Assembly: GCF_035594125.1 (NCBI RefSeq)
Contig: NC_087152.1
Span: forward strand, 19,031,001-19,095,000
Direction of reading: 5' to 3'
DNA from: Scylla paramamosain
Taxonomy: Eukaryota > Arthropoda > Malacostraca > Decapoda > Portunidae
Length of the DNA stretch: 64,000 nucleotides
Position 1 is the stretch's first letter, and each line of letters opens with the position of its first letter. Under the pieces are notes generated by a model that was not told the DNA's origin, did no database searches, and was given only the letters and a program-made list of their open reading frames with translations. Positions 13,683-26,150 of this stretch are shown one piece after another. Made by a program: the position numbers and the translations under genes.

Positions 13683-13990
13683 GGCTGGTTCACCACCACG
13701 TTTGTGGTGAGGCACATCCTCATATTTAAAACAAACACAATCGTTCTGTTAGCCAAAGCAAACAGCAGTCACAAATAATATATCTTCTTTATGTTACTAT
13801 GTCAAACACTGAATCTGTTACTTTATGCTTTGAAAAACATATGAGGAGCTAATCTAAGTTGCCATGTACATAATAATTTTCTCCAAGGCCATTTTTTCAG
13901 ACTGAGGAGCGATCTGCCAGTTTGTGCAATGTAACGATCATGTTGGTAGGACTTATAGAGTTGTTTGGTGCTGACTGTACTTGTATACTG
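13111..13990. mobile_element. Long imperfect inverted repeat (foldback-type element)
   Basis: The left arm from about 13111 and the right arm ending about 13990 are reverse complements over roughly 250 bp. Matching blocks include 'cgtaacattgcacaaactgg' at 13143 against the complement at 13913-13935, 'cattcagtgtttgacat'-like blocks, and 'cttcatatgttttt'. An inner hairpin pairs about 13528-13570 with 13680-13725. The loop contains a 47-base A-run. No coding capacity is visible, so it is a non-autonomous foldback/MITE-like repeat. Confidence 0.65.
13633..13679. repeat. Poly(A) run in the foldback loop
   Basis: 47 consecutive A residues between the inner hairpin arms. Confidence 0.97.
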
Positions 13991-14109
13991 TACCGGTGTA
14001 GGTAAGGTATCAGAATTTATAAAAAAAAGGGCCTGTTCATGGTAAGAGAATCTGAACCACCAGAAATGGATGTATATGAAGGAGGAAACTGTGCAGTGAC
14101 AAGACATTT

Positions 14110-14230
14110 AGTGCTGATGAAAATCACTTGGCTCTTGGTGCTCACTTATGGCCTAACTGGTGACATGTCGAATTCACAAGCTACTGTGATGGCCCTGACT
14201 CCAATCCCCAGCAAGAATGCTTCTTGAGGC
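14110..14230 (+). repeat. tRNA-related SINE-like repeat, copy 2
   Basis: Contains an A-box-like 'tggcctaactggtga' and, about 45 bases on, a B-box-like 'gactccaatcccc', the spacing of an internal RNA polymerase III promoter. With its direct-repeat partner at 12850-12985 it suggests a tRNA-derived SINE. It is not a functional tRNA gene because acceptor stem pairing is not evident. Confidence 0.4.
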
Positions 14231-14662
14231 AAGTCTGTCTCACCTTCAGATCAATTTCTCAGTGTTTCCATAATGTCCTGAAGCTTGACATTACATGTCC
14301 AAAACAATGAGTGATAATTCTAGGGATATATGGTACAAAATTTCACTATCCTAATAGTTAATAAGGATTTTGTACAAGTATAACAGCATGCTACAAAGCA
14401 GTGAAGTGTTCTTAATAAAGTGAACATTTATCTCCACTCTCCATTGGTCTTTTTGCTTTTCCCCTTAAACATCATCTCACCAGCCTTATGATTTAAATCC
14501 TGATCACCTGATCCCATAATGTGATGGGTAGTCATGGTGTGCTTATGGGAGATTGTTGAGGTTTTTCTATTATCAGTTGTACTGCATGAAATGTCTATGA
14601 CCTGTTTTGGAAGGAAACTTAATTCGGAGATCTCTTATAGAAAGAACAATATAATATCTTAC

Positions 14663-14908
14663 TGTAGCTTGTTTCTTTTTAGAGTTGTCCTTGCCAGTGA
14701 GCTTGGATGCAATCTCTTTGAGCTCATTCTTGACATTGTGGGTCTCATTGTCCTCAAGCAGTGCCTGGGTAGGGTGTGTTGGGGTGAGGGGTGGCAGAGA
14801 AGCTGGTGGGTCTAAAGAGACAGTGTCATCAGTTGATGATCCTCCCAGTGCTTTGAAAACCTCATCCATTAAGCTTGGGCCAAGGTCAAATGAGCTGCTG
14901 CGGAATGG
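14663..14908 (-). CDS. Ack: ACK-like kinase, tail exon 3
   Basis: An 82-codon exon, phase 0/0, acceptor CAACAG and donor GTAAGA. The peptide starts PFRSSSFDLGPSLMDEVFKA, continues with a Pro-rich stretch (DPPASLPPLTPTHPTQA), then a likely amphipathic helix (VKNELKEIASKLTGKDNSKK). No named domain is evident. Confidence 0.8.
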
Positions 14909-16243
14909 CTGTTGAACAGAAAGAGAAGTTATTAGTAGTACATCAATACTCCTACATCTGTGAACTCATAATTCATGAAAATCAGCTATTCATGAATATA
15001 TAAAAGTGGTTCATGCTTTCTGGAAAACACTAAGACACAAATTCTTCACATCTGAGTAAGCATGAGCATAATTCTATTGCCTTACCAGGCAGTAACTTAT
15101 CAAGAACTCTGTTAGTTATCTTTTAAGATTCTGACCAAAAGCAATTACATTAAAACCTCCATAAGTCAGCACAATCTTTGCTGACTTACTGAAATTGAAA
15201 CATGTGAAACATTAATAACAATCCTTGCAAATCCCTCCTGCAGACTCAGGATCTTCAATTTCATCCCCTTCCTCTCTCTAAAGTCTACAGCCTCCCCTTG
15301 CTCCTTCCTCTGAGGACTTGATGCTGACAAGAGTTGCTGGTTCTGGTTCTGGTTGAAGGTTGGGAATTATAGCTTTTGCAATGTTATCTTCTTGATGCAG
15401 TTTTGTTTATGGTTTCTCTTTGTGGTTTGATTTCTCTTGTTTCTCTCAAGAAACAAGAGAGCAGATCAGACCACAAAAAGAAACTATAAACAAGATTACA
15501 TCAGAAATGAGCTGTTACACAGGCTATATCTCCTGACTTTCAACCAGAACCAGTAGTCCTTCTTAATGTCACATCAAAATCTATGCAGTAATTATTATTG
15601 TATATGTTATGCTGAGTCTGGCTTAGCTTGACTTGGTTTAGTCAGCATGGTGCCAGCTTACAAAAAAAAAAAAAACAGAAGAAATTGCCTATTGGACCAT
15701 TTTCTAAAAATATTTTCTTGCCTTGCTGCCTTACCTACATGGAATTCCCACATACTATACTGACCTTGAGATTTTACTGTATTACCTGACAATCATCACT
15801 GGTCTTCTCCTCAATATCATTTATTTCTAAAAGCATTAAGTGTTGAAGAAAGTGAAGATAATGCACTTTCAGACTCTGGACTAACTAGCTCTTAATGAAA
15901 CAAGAGGTAGCTGAAACTACAAATTAATAAAGAAAATTCAAAAGCTTTATTCAATCTGTCTATCAAATTCAACTTGATGTTTCCTTCTGGAGGAACACAA
16001 TACTTTCATGTCTCCTGTGGATACTAACTTAACAGTAATGCTCTCTCAGTTACCTGTTTTCTACAGAATACATCAAGATGAAATTTGTGGCTATCAAACA
16101 TTATTTAGCATGAACTTATTGAGGATTATATAAAAAAAAGCCTGTAATATTAACTGTTTTGTCTTGGATAATGTAATACAGTTCCAGCAAAATTATCAAT
16201 TACTTAGACAAAAAGAAGAGACCATAACTTCTCTCTCACTCAC
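14909..16243 (-). other. Ack: Intron of the ACK gene with a hairpin MITE
   Basis: Between tail exons 2 and 3. Apart from the palindromic element at 15343-15553, I see only AT-rich DNA without recognisable content. Confidence 0.7.
15343..15553. mobile_element. Hairpin MITE (near-complete palindrome)
   Basis: The two halves are reverse complements end to end: the left end 'ctggttctggttgaag' matches the right end 'ctttcaaccagaaccag', and the centre is 'cttgtttctctcaagaaaca' near 15445. Arms of about 105 bp with scattered mismatches leave almost no loop. No target duplication is clear. Confidence 0.75.
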
Positions 16244-16396
16244 TTTGGGCACAGGCTCATCCTCCTCATCTGAAATCTCATGGTACTCATGGTCAGTTTG
16301 GCGGGAACGGGCAGGACTGTCAGGCTGCTCCTCACTTGCTGTGTCTGACCAGTTGTGCTCTGCTGCAGGCCCTGATTTACCCTCATCACCAACCTG
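16244..16396 (-). CDS. Ack: ACK-like kinase, tail exon 2 (acidic)
   Basis: A 51-codon exon (phase 0/0) with donor GTGAGT. The acceptor is a tandem CAGCAG (NAGNAG), so the exon may start at 16396 or 16393. The peptide is acidic and Ser-rich, with DHEYHEISDEEDEPVPK near its end. The Tyr in acidic context is a plausible phosphorylation site (inference). No fold recognised. Confidence 0.8.
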
Positions 16397-16744
16397 CTGG
16401 TGCAAAATCCTTTTGTAAATATCTTCTTACCTGAAACAAATCTATACACTTTCTCATTTCTTTCTCTTAAATTTTATACAATTTGCTGCTCCCTAGAAAT
16501 GTGTTGTGGTACCTGAAAACAAAAGAAAAATGCAGGAATCTTAGTTTAATACAGTCCACCACCTTCACCTTGATAAAAGAAAAAGAAATTCCGAAAGTAA
16601 TTTTCATGCTGAATAATGACTATTAATGGTTGTGCAATGCAATTTAAGTTTTGACATGGTTCTTCTTTTGATGAAACTTAACTTTCAAAGCTCCAAACTA
16701 TACAGCACCATGTACCTTATTTAGTTTATTCTAATAGCCTTGAA

Positions 16745-16990
16745 AGAGGACTCTGAAAGACAGGCGTGTCATTGGATCACATGCAAGTCATGAAAGGGAG
16801 AAATGTGTCCAAGGATGTAGGAGGAGATTTAAGGAATAGTTTTTTGCCAACACTAATGTATGGATGACAGACTTTGTCACAAAATAGGGCACAACAATCA
16901 AGACTATGTGCTGTGGAAATGAATTCTCTAAGCAGGGTATTCAGGGGAGAGCAATGAAAGTATGCATGAAAGGTATTCTATATTCATAAT
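16745..16990 (+). pseudogene. LINE RT C-terminal fragment (decayed)
   Basis: Translates with frame changes to pieces such as RNSFLPTLMYG and RAQQSRLCAVEMNSLSR, matching the post-RT region 'LMYGSETW....R..AVEM..LR' of LINE proteins with a restriction-like/RTE-type C-terminus. No other part is adjacent. A related fragment lies on the minus strand at about 60130-60560. Confidence 0.45.
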
Positions 16991-17166
16991 GAAATGCTGC
17001 CAGTCCTTTCCAACCATGATGGACAAAATCTCCTTAAAGGAATGCACAAGTGTGAATACAAAATCGATATGAATTTAAGTGATAAAGCTAAGATACCAGA
17101 GACAAATTTTTATTTTTTTTGAGATATGAATTGATTATTATTATTATTGTATAGTTTAAACACTTA

Positions 17167-18468
17167 CAGGGTGCGTATGGTAATTGTTTCGTTGTTTCAA
17201 GGATATGGTGTCAAAACACGTGGGTAACCACATTACTCAAAATGAAAGCAACTGATCAATATACATTGAGACTTTGTCTCAGCAACACCTTGCTTCCATA
17301 GAGAGCTTTACATTTCCTCATCTATGGAAAAGGTATGTGGTACTTATGTTAATCTCTGCCGGACACAGCAGCAACAAGATTTCAGAACTACTAAAAGTGA
17401 CTGAACAGTTCATCAGAACCATCAGGAGGGCATTGATTTCTTCTGACTACGATTATGAAGATGTTGCCGAGAGGAAATATCATTCTTGATGATCGGACAC
17501 CCTCAGGGACACTGAATTTATCACTCAATTGCAAGCCATGGTTGATGAAGACCCCAGCTGGTCCATGAGGTCCACTGCCAGAGAGCTGCAAGTGTCTGAG
17601 GGCACCGTAAAGAAGTGTTTGCATGAAGATATCATATACAAGTCATACAAGGTGTGTAAGGGTCAGCTCCTCTCCACAAAGATGCAGGAGACCCACTTCA
17701 AGAAGAGCAAGATGCTCAACAAACTGAAGCAACCTCTGGAGAATGACATGCTCTGGTTCTTTTTCAGATGTAAAGAACTTCTGGCAGGACCAGACCCACA
17801 ACTCTCAGAACAACAGGTGGTTGGCTGTCTGTCCCAAGGATGTTCCAAGAATCATGAAAACCAAGTTTCCTGCAACTTGTCATGGTGTTTGGGGTGGTCT
17901 GCAATGAGGGCCAAGACATGCCCCTGTTCTTCTTTCCCCAGGGGCTCAGGATGAGTACCGAAGTGTACATCGACGTCCTACAGACCCATGTGAAGCCATG
18001 GATTGAGGAAGTAGCTGTTGGTAGACCCTACGTGTGGCAACAGGACTCGGCACCATGTCACACCTCTCGAAAATCTCAGAAATGGCTCTCTGACAATTTC
18101 TTTGACTGTTGCTCCTGATGTGTGACCCCCTAAGTCACCTAACCACAACCCTATGGGCTATTTTGTATGGGGTGCAGTTGAACAAGATAGTAACTGCACC
18201 CCATGCAAGAGTAAGGATGATCTGATCAGTCGGATCAAGGTCGTCTTCGCCAGTCTCTCAGAGGAGGTCATGAAGAAGGTTTGTGCCAGGTTTCGAAGGC
18301 GTGTTGAGGACATCATTGATGCCAAGGGTGGATTCATCGAGTAACAGAACACCAGAAGTGTGCTGATACAGAGTCTGTTTTCTTTTTTGCAATAAATGCA
18401 TTTTCAACTAAATTGTGACTTCTTTTGTGTGACCCTAAAAAAATGAAACAATTACCATATGTACCCTG
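17167..18468 (+). mobile_element. mariner-family DNA transposon with both TIRs, inactive
   Basis: A 1302-bp element flanked by TA on both sides (17165-17166, 18469-18470). Terminal inverted repeats of 24 bp (17167-17190 and 18445-18468) differ at two positions; they begin cagggt and contain tatggtaattgtttc. The length and TA target duplication fit Tc1/mariner. The internal transposase is broken (next entry). Confidence 0.93.
17274..18343 (+). pseudogene. Broken mariner transposase
   Basis: Decayed gene in several frames: an N-terminal helix-turn-helix (HSSNKISELLKVTEQFIRT), a second DNA-binding part (STARELQVSEGTVKKCLHED), and the catalytic region with WQQDSAPCHTS at about 18035-18066 and PNHNPMGYFVWG at about 18141-18176. 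In the family the last motif carries the third catalytic Asp (PLDY); here that position is Gly. The first Asp is probably in FSDVKNF at about 17763-17783 in a shifted frame. The spacing from the second Asp to the third position is about 36-37 codons, suggesting a DD37D-like mariner. A stop at 17487, frameshifts near 17765 and 17880 and a stop at 18116 make it non-functional. Confidence 0.88.
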
Positions 18469-18859
18469 TATCTTCTCATATAAATTTAAGAGATCTGGCC
18501 TAAAATTTGAGTCTCAAACTGTACTTGTTAACGAGAGTGTGATATTGGCAGTTAGCTATGATGAGAAAATATCTTATTGTTTTGTTCAAGGACAACATAT
18601 CACCCTACAACAGATTGAGAACTAACAGAGTGGTTCTCAATCATTAACCTCCTCAGCCCCCTCAATAAACTATGTACTCTCCGTAACACCTCATTCCCTC
18701 CTGGTATATCACCCCAGTGGGATGGCCAGCTCTCTTTATCCAAACAGCCATTATGCATGCAAAATTTGAATTTATTGCAATCTGTGAAAAACTGAATCGG
18801 CATACATTTTCCTTCTGGTGTCAATCTGCAATTAATTGAATACGTGAATATTGAGGGCC

Positions 18860-18965
<106 letters not shown>

Positions 18966-19502
18966 AATTGGAGCCAAATAGTGACCCAAGAGATAGTGAG
19001 AAGAAAGAGGGAACAGAACAGAGGAGAAAGATGTCATGGAAAGTGCAAAAAGTAGACGCACCGCTAATGGGTACAACAGACGCACCAGAGTTTATCATAA
19101 AACTTTATATAAAATAAAAGTTTATTTTCCCCAATCAATTTCCCACACTCCCATATCATCCTGAAAGTTGAAATCAATAGAAAATACAGTTGATGAGCTG
19201 CTTTCTCCCATAGAATAATCAATTTTCACCCAGCCCTCTAACTACTGCCATAATAATTTTCAGAACATAATGTTTAGTTTAAGAGAGAAAGCAACCCAGT
19301 GTGCAAAATACAATAGAACCTTTGTTCTCAAACTTACTGTATTTGTTGGTGCATTAGACACACCTCTACATAAAATGCACCCTTATTTTAAAAAGATGTT
19401 TTGTGGAAAGAAATATATATTATGTTTCATCATAAATTAAAAAGGCCCACTTAAAGACAGTTCCCATAATGTTAGACAGAATGGAAAAAAAAAAAAAAAA
19501 AA

Positions 19503-20174
19503 AGAGGATGTGTCTTGAGACCTCCCTCTTGAAAGAATTCAAGTCATAGGATGGAGAGAAAATACAGAAGCAGGGAGGAAGACCCAGAGTTTACCGGAGA
19601 GAGAGGAATGAATGACTGAGAATACTGGTTAACTTTTGCATTAGAGAGGTGGACAGAATAGGGATGTGAGAAAGAAGAAAATAATTGAAGAAGAGGGGAT
19701 AGTTATCTGGAAGACTGTGTCGAGTTGATAGATGGAGGACCTGAGTTCTTGAGGCATTGAACATTACTAAGTTTGTTCTGCCTCAATCAGAAGTTCTAAG
19801 GCTTCCCTGCATAAGGTGTTTACTTCCTGAAGCATATGAAGTCTACAAAAAGACATGAAAACATGCATGGTAGTATCATCAGCGTAGGAGTGGATAGGAC
19901 ATGAAGTTTGGTTTAGAAGATCATTGATGAATAATGGGAAGAGAGTGGGTGACAGGACAGAACCCTGAGGAACACTACTGTTAATAGACTTTGGAGAAGA
20001 ACAGTGATCATCTACCACAGCAGCAATAGAATGGTTAGAGAAGAAACTTGAGATGAAGTTAGAGAGAGGACAGAAGCAGTAGGAGGGCAGTTTGAAAATC
20101 AAAGCTTTGTGCCATCTATAGCTTTTGACATGTCTAAGGCAATAGCAAAAGTTTCACCAAAATCCCTAAAAGAG
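19503..20174 (-). pseudogene. Jockey-like LINE fragment with internal deletion
   Basis: Minus-strand copy of the family at 56440-59063. It includes the RT core: IAAVVDDHCSSPKSIN, VPQGSVLSPTLFPLFINDLL and HSYADDTTMHV (YADD catalytic motif). After about 19740 it jumps to the family's 3' end (NQYSQSFIPLS, NSFKREVSRH), so roughly 500 bp are deleted. It ends in an A/T-run at 19484-19503. It shares the 'tctgattgaggcaga' stop region with the copy at 58232. Confidence 0.8.
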
Positions 20175-21290
<1,116 letters not shown>

Positions 21291-22099
21291 GCAGGCCAGT
21301 ATTTAGACAGTTCTAATTTGTACTTCAAGGGTGTGTCAGGGCCCTTGTGTGTCTCACTGCTCCTGCTGGCTGGATAAGTGACTCTATTTGCAGTCTGTAC
21401 TGTATGACTGTCCATCGTGTTTGCACTTGTATTCTGATGGGAGCAGACACTGTTCTCTACTCCCTTTTCTGTCTAAGTACAGTGTGTTGTTGTGAATCTG
21501 GTGTGTCTCAGTGTTGTATTTGTTAAATGTTACTTGTACCGGATCCCACCATTGTGAGCAGGCCAAACCAGAGGATTGTGTAATTTTGAGCCAGGTTATA
21601 GCTGTCTAGTTTCTTCCCAGATTCCCACAAGTTTTATGGGAGATGGGGATTTTTCTTCTGGAGGATTTTAGATATGCTTCCCTCTGGCCAGAGTATGTAA
21701 TATTTCTGCTGGACCATAGGTGAATTTGTTACAGTGGGCAGTGTGTACAGCAGGGGTATTACCCTATCCCTGGGTGTACATCATCTATACTGTCTGTGCC
21801 CTAGAATGTTGCTCATTGGTTCTTTCCAGCTTGGGGAATTAAGTTGGCATTTGTTATACTCCCTTGTTGGTAGGTGGGTCAAACCAAGTGGCAACCTCAG
21901 AGATTTGATTGTTGTGGATGACCAGCAGATGCCTGGATTCATTGTATTTGTGCCCTACACTAAACAACTTAGGAGGTAGCTTAGGGAAGCTGATCCAAGT
22001 CAGTGGCAGCTGTGAGAGGGGCTAAACCTGGTCACAAATATATATATACCTCTAACACCCTACTCCCTATCAGAGTGTCCCACAAAAAGAGAGAACAAA

Positions 22100-22305
22100 A
22101 GAACCTTCATCCTTCCTATGACTTGAACTCCTTCAAGAGGGAGATTTCAAGACACTTATCCTTCAATTTTTGACTACCACTTCAGACCCTATTTGGGGAC
22201 TGGCATCTCAGTTTTTTTTTATTTATTTTTATTAAATTTATGTTGCCATTGGTCACTGCCCCTCCAACATAATAATAATAAATAATAATAATAATTATAA
22301 TAAAA
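22100..22305 (+). mobile_element. Jockey-like LINE 3'-end fragment with (AAT)n tail
   Basis: Matches 58880-59040: 'ccttcctatgacttgaa.tcctt.aagaggga', the last coding residues (LNSFKREISRHLSFNF then stop) and the 3' UTR up to 'ttgccattggtcactgcccc'. It ends in an (AAT)n tail instead of poly(A). Confidence 0.8.
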
Positions 22306-22883
22306 TCTCTCCCATTCCTCTCCCGGAGGGAGACAGGAAGGAAACACTCATCTCCTCCCTACCCTGCTTCCCATATAACACTGGAAGATACAAGGTGACA
22401 TCCAAGATGCTCATGGAAATCTTTTCCTTTCTCTTTTATATAACTTTTTCATCCAAAAATCTGAAAGCACCATCATATTCAGGAGTATTTTATGTCCAAG
22501 AACACATTTAATTTTAAGCATAACTTCATGATGGCTGGACATAATGATTTTTAAGAAAAGTAGTGTATAAACCATTAAATTTGGTTCCTTCACTTATATT
22601 TTCCATAATCACTTTGTTTTTCGTCTATAGAGTTCAAAACTGTGATATAGTTGAACAAACACTGCTTCATCTGTGGATGAAAATAAATTTATTCTAACTT
22701 GTGTATTTGTTGAGGTAAGTGAAGAAATACAAATATTTCTTAAGGGAAGTTGAATTTTGTTTATACTCTGCAGCCCAGTGGGCAGCAGGCCCACTGAACA
22801 CAGTGGTGTGTTGGTCTCCTGGGTAAAGACCTGGACTCACACCTTTCGCCACTTATCACCTCCTCATCCTTTTTTCCCCAACC

Positions 22884-23238
22884 ATGTGATTGGTGGATGT
22901 CTATTGGCCTGAGATAAATAAATTAAAGGTCCAAGAGTCAGCTGGGGCATGTTAGCATTACCATTTGGAGGCGAGTGAAGTCTGTATATTTTCTCTACAC
23001 CAAATAAATAAAAGAAGTTACAAGATGTGACTCCTTCCTGTATTCCCACCCTGTAGGAGGTATGTGATTGGTGGATGCCTATTAGCTTGGGGTAAATAAA
23101 TCAAAGGTCTGAGAGTCAGCTGGGGCATATTAGCATTACCCTCTGGAGGCGAGGGATGTCTGTATATTTTCTCTACGCCAAATAAACAAAAGAAGTTACA
23201 AGATGTGACTCCTCCCCATATTCCCATCCTATAGGAGG
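22884..23238. repeat. 178-bp tandem duplication
   Basis: Two head-to-tail copies starting 'atgtgattggtggatg' (22884 and 23062), each containing 'gagtcagctggggcat' and 'tctgtatattttctctac' and ending 'ataggagg'-like. Divergence between copies is modest, so this is a fairly recent duplication. Function unknown; no reading frame is convincingly shared. Confidence 0.9.
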
Positions 23239-24596
23239 CAAGATGGAAGGACAACATACCAACCCAGTACATCAGTGGTACTAGCTCTCCCATCTTGTCA
23301 CTCCACATGTCCCTCTCAGATAACTTATTTTCTCAGCGCATAAACTGGATTGTTGTCCTCTATTCCATGTCCAGGTCTAAGTCTTGGATCCTTCTCTATA
23401 TTCATAAACAGATTTCTTCCCATTCATGGGTTTTACAAGACCACTAATATAATTTATACAGAATAATACCTGTTTGTTGTGCCTGTGTCTCCAACAGTCA
23501 GGCAGGTCTTGATATACTGTGTGTATATCAAGACAAGACATAATTGGTCGACACAGCATCAGGCTTGGCTGAGTGACATTGCACAATAATTATTCTGCAG
23601 TTCTGAATTTAGTTCACTTACATCATTGTTGCTGACACACTGTGTATGTTATTATCAACATAGTTATCAAGTTATTATTACAGTTCTTTTATTTGTTCAT
23701 TTGGTTATCAAGTTATTATTACAGTTCTTTAATTTTATTTGTTCATTTATTTATCTATGTAACTGTTGGATATACCTTCATCAATATCTGATCTTGCTAT
23801 GCTACAGCCTTTTGGAAAGCTCTATGTCTAAGCCACAACATAATACAAGTTCAGCTTTCTAATCTCTTTTTGAGGATTTTAGAGCCAAAATAACAAACCC
23901 AAGGTAAATTCATACATGTAGTAATAAAAGTTAGGGGTTAATGGTTAATATTAACTCCCACAAATTTCTTTAGCAGTTTAGTGGATTAGCATTAGCAAAG
24001 CTAACTTTTTAATAAGTAGATTACTTGTTAGCAAAGCTAACTTTTCAGTTACCCTTTGCCAGTGGATCATATTATGTTGGAGAAGGGTGTTAGCAAGGAA
24101 TAACCCCTTTCAGTATATCAGGTAACCCTCATTTTTTTTTACTTCTCTACTTCCAATTTTCCTAATGCACTTCCTACCTCACTATTTGCTACCTTTCCTT
24201 TTACATCTCTAACTAGACTATTGTTCATCCTCTTCCAATTTTCCTCAGGCAATCACTGAAGTTATTGAAAATTTTTTTTTTTTTCTTGCATACACAAAGA
24301 TCCTTGCACTATGCTAAAACCTTGCCATCCATGAACCTCTATGCCCTTCCAAATTGTTGGGTATGTTGTATGAGTTGAAATCCTTTTCTTGTTCTTCTCT
24401 TGCTCTTCTTATCCACACCACTTGTAATTCTTCCTATATCTCACACTCATTCCCATTCTATTGGTCAGTTTCACTGTATGCAAATAAATCAGTTACAAGT
24501 AATAAGATACATGAAACTATCCCTTATATCAGGACTACATTCCTAGGATTTGGTATAAAGCCAAGTCACAGAATAATTTTTGAAACATCTTATATA

Positions 24597-25263
24597 GGGT
24601 GTAATACAAGTTTCAGCAGATATTGCTAGAGGTGAAAATACAAGTTATTCTAAATGGAAAATGTTCTATGCACTTGTGCATTTTGAGGCTTTGTTTAGTT
24701 GTGGTATGAAGTTTAATTGTGGGTGGGCAGGTATCCATGGCAGAAAAACACCATGTCAACACACCCCACATTACTGTGTGTGGCAATGGCAGCAGTTTTT
24801 CTCCTATAATTATGCAATACAATCTAAACACATTCACTGCCACTGACTCAGCATGAAACTATAAATGACTGATAGGCAATCAGCTGATTTCATGCTAGCC
24901 TTGTTCCTTTCCCATCCCTGCCAGGTTAAGTGTATTGCCACGTAGCCTATTATCTTGTTTGTCTTTAATTACAGCCACAGTATCCTTGTGTAATGTTCAT
25001 AGGTCTCGTAATACCATTTGTCTTGTTATGGGATACTGTGATGCTCCAAAATTTATAGAAATTATGACTGAATAATTCATAATTTTACCATCAGACATTC
25101 TACATTAACCTGGTCCAGCAGTTGTCTTCCACCAGACCACACTTGATTTTCACACCAAGGCTAAACAATGCCTCAAAATACATATGCATATAAAACATTT
25201 TCCACTTAGAGTAACCTGTACCTTTTAACTCTAGCAATATCTGCAGAAACTTGTGTTACACCA
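24597..25263. mobile_element. MITE with about 70-bp terminal inverted repeats
   Basis: The left end 'gggtgtaatacaagtttcag' matches the reverse complement of the right end 'tggtgtaacacaagtttctg', and similarity continues for about 70 bp. It is flanked by TATA on both sides (TA-type target duplication). It is about 667 bp with no transposase, so non-autonomous, probably Tc1/mariner type. Confidence 0.8.
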
Positions 25264-25329
25264 TATAAGTAAAATTTATTAGTGTCCAATGTTAGCTCAG
25301 AGGACAAAAAACTGCTTATCTTTTAGGTT

Positions 25330-25525
25330 CTAGCATCAATTTTTTTTTAAGTGTGCTCCTAGTGAGTCTACATACTTTCCATTGCTGGCAACATTTCTGG
25401 AAGTCCTGTTTTGGAGTGCACCATTTTAGATGCACTGTTGCATTCTGCATATTGATCTATCAGCTCTCAAATCACAACTCTCTCAGTGACATCTTCAGCT
25501 GAAGGAAAAGTCAGAAATCAAACTG
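25330..25525 (-). pseudogene. Possible mariner transposase C-terminal relic
   Basis: The minus strand reads PKQDFQKCCQQWK-like sequence in pieces, recalling the C-terminus of mariner DD34D transposases. It is opposite in strand to the next fragment, so the locus was rearranged. Weak. Confidence 0.3.
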
Positions 25526-25574
25526 AGCCATGTCTGGATAGTAGAAAGCCTTGTGAACATGAAATATTCAATGT

Positions 25575-25865
25575 TTGGCCAAGAAATCAGGTGCAATGAA
25601 TGAACTGAGATTAGATCTATGGAAGTCAGAAATCAAGCAACTGCATCAAGACAATATCCCAACCTATTCTTCATGCCTGTTTCAGGAATTTTTAGACAAA
25701 CAAAGAATTCCTAAGGCTCACAAGTCTTCCTACTCACCAAATATGGCTCCTTGTGATTTTTGGCTTTTCCCTAAGCTGAAAATGATTTGAGAATTGAGAA
25801 GACATCAGGTAGGACGTGATGGTGCACCTGCTAGCTCTTTCACAACAAGACTTCCAGAAAGGTTT
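25575..25865 (+). pseudogene. mariner transposase fragment (DD34D)
   Basis: Encodes HQDNIPTYSS and YSPNMAPCDFWLFPKLKM. The two catalytic Asp residues (HQD and PCD) are separated by exactly 34 residues, the signature of classic mariner. The frame stops at 25790, and a shifted continuation reads QQDFQKGFKH. Only the catalytic C-terminal third survives. Confidence 0.8.
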
Positions 25866-26150
25866 CAAGCACAGTGAAACCTGCTGCTGAATGCCTCCCT
25901 TTTTGAATGAATAACTTTTTTGAAAAAAAATCTGAACTCATAATTGCTTTAGTTGCCATACCATAATTTGGTGCTTGAACAAAGTTACTTGATTTCAAAC
26001 ATTAAAAGACAAAGCAGAAATAGCCATTAATTACTAATTTATAGTTCGTAAAAATATTTCCTTCATTTTTATATATTTGGAGGAGAGACACAGTGTGTAA
26101 GACAGTTAATTCAATCTTTAATAATGTAAATATCATCCTGTTGAAGAGCT

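Larger units (their letters stand above)
12712..14662 (-). other. Ack: Intron of the ACK gene with a foldback repeat and SINE-like repeats
   Basis: Between tail exons 3 and 4. Most of it is taken up by a large inverted repeat flanked by two directly repeated tRNA-like segments. 14230-14600 is unremarkable AT-rich DNA. Confidence 0.7.

Noticed and set aside
14110..14230. Functional tRNA gene
   Set aside because: A- and B-box-like motifs are present, but the acceptor and anticodon stems do not pair convincingly and a diverged partner lies nearby; SINE-like repeat preferred.
22884..23238. Direct repeats considered as a CRISPR-like array
   Set aside because: Only two 178-bp units with no spacers, in a eukaryotic genome.
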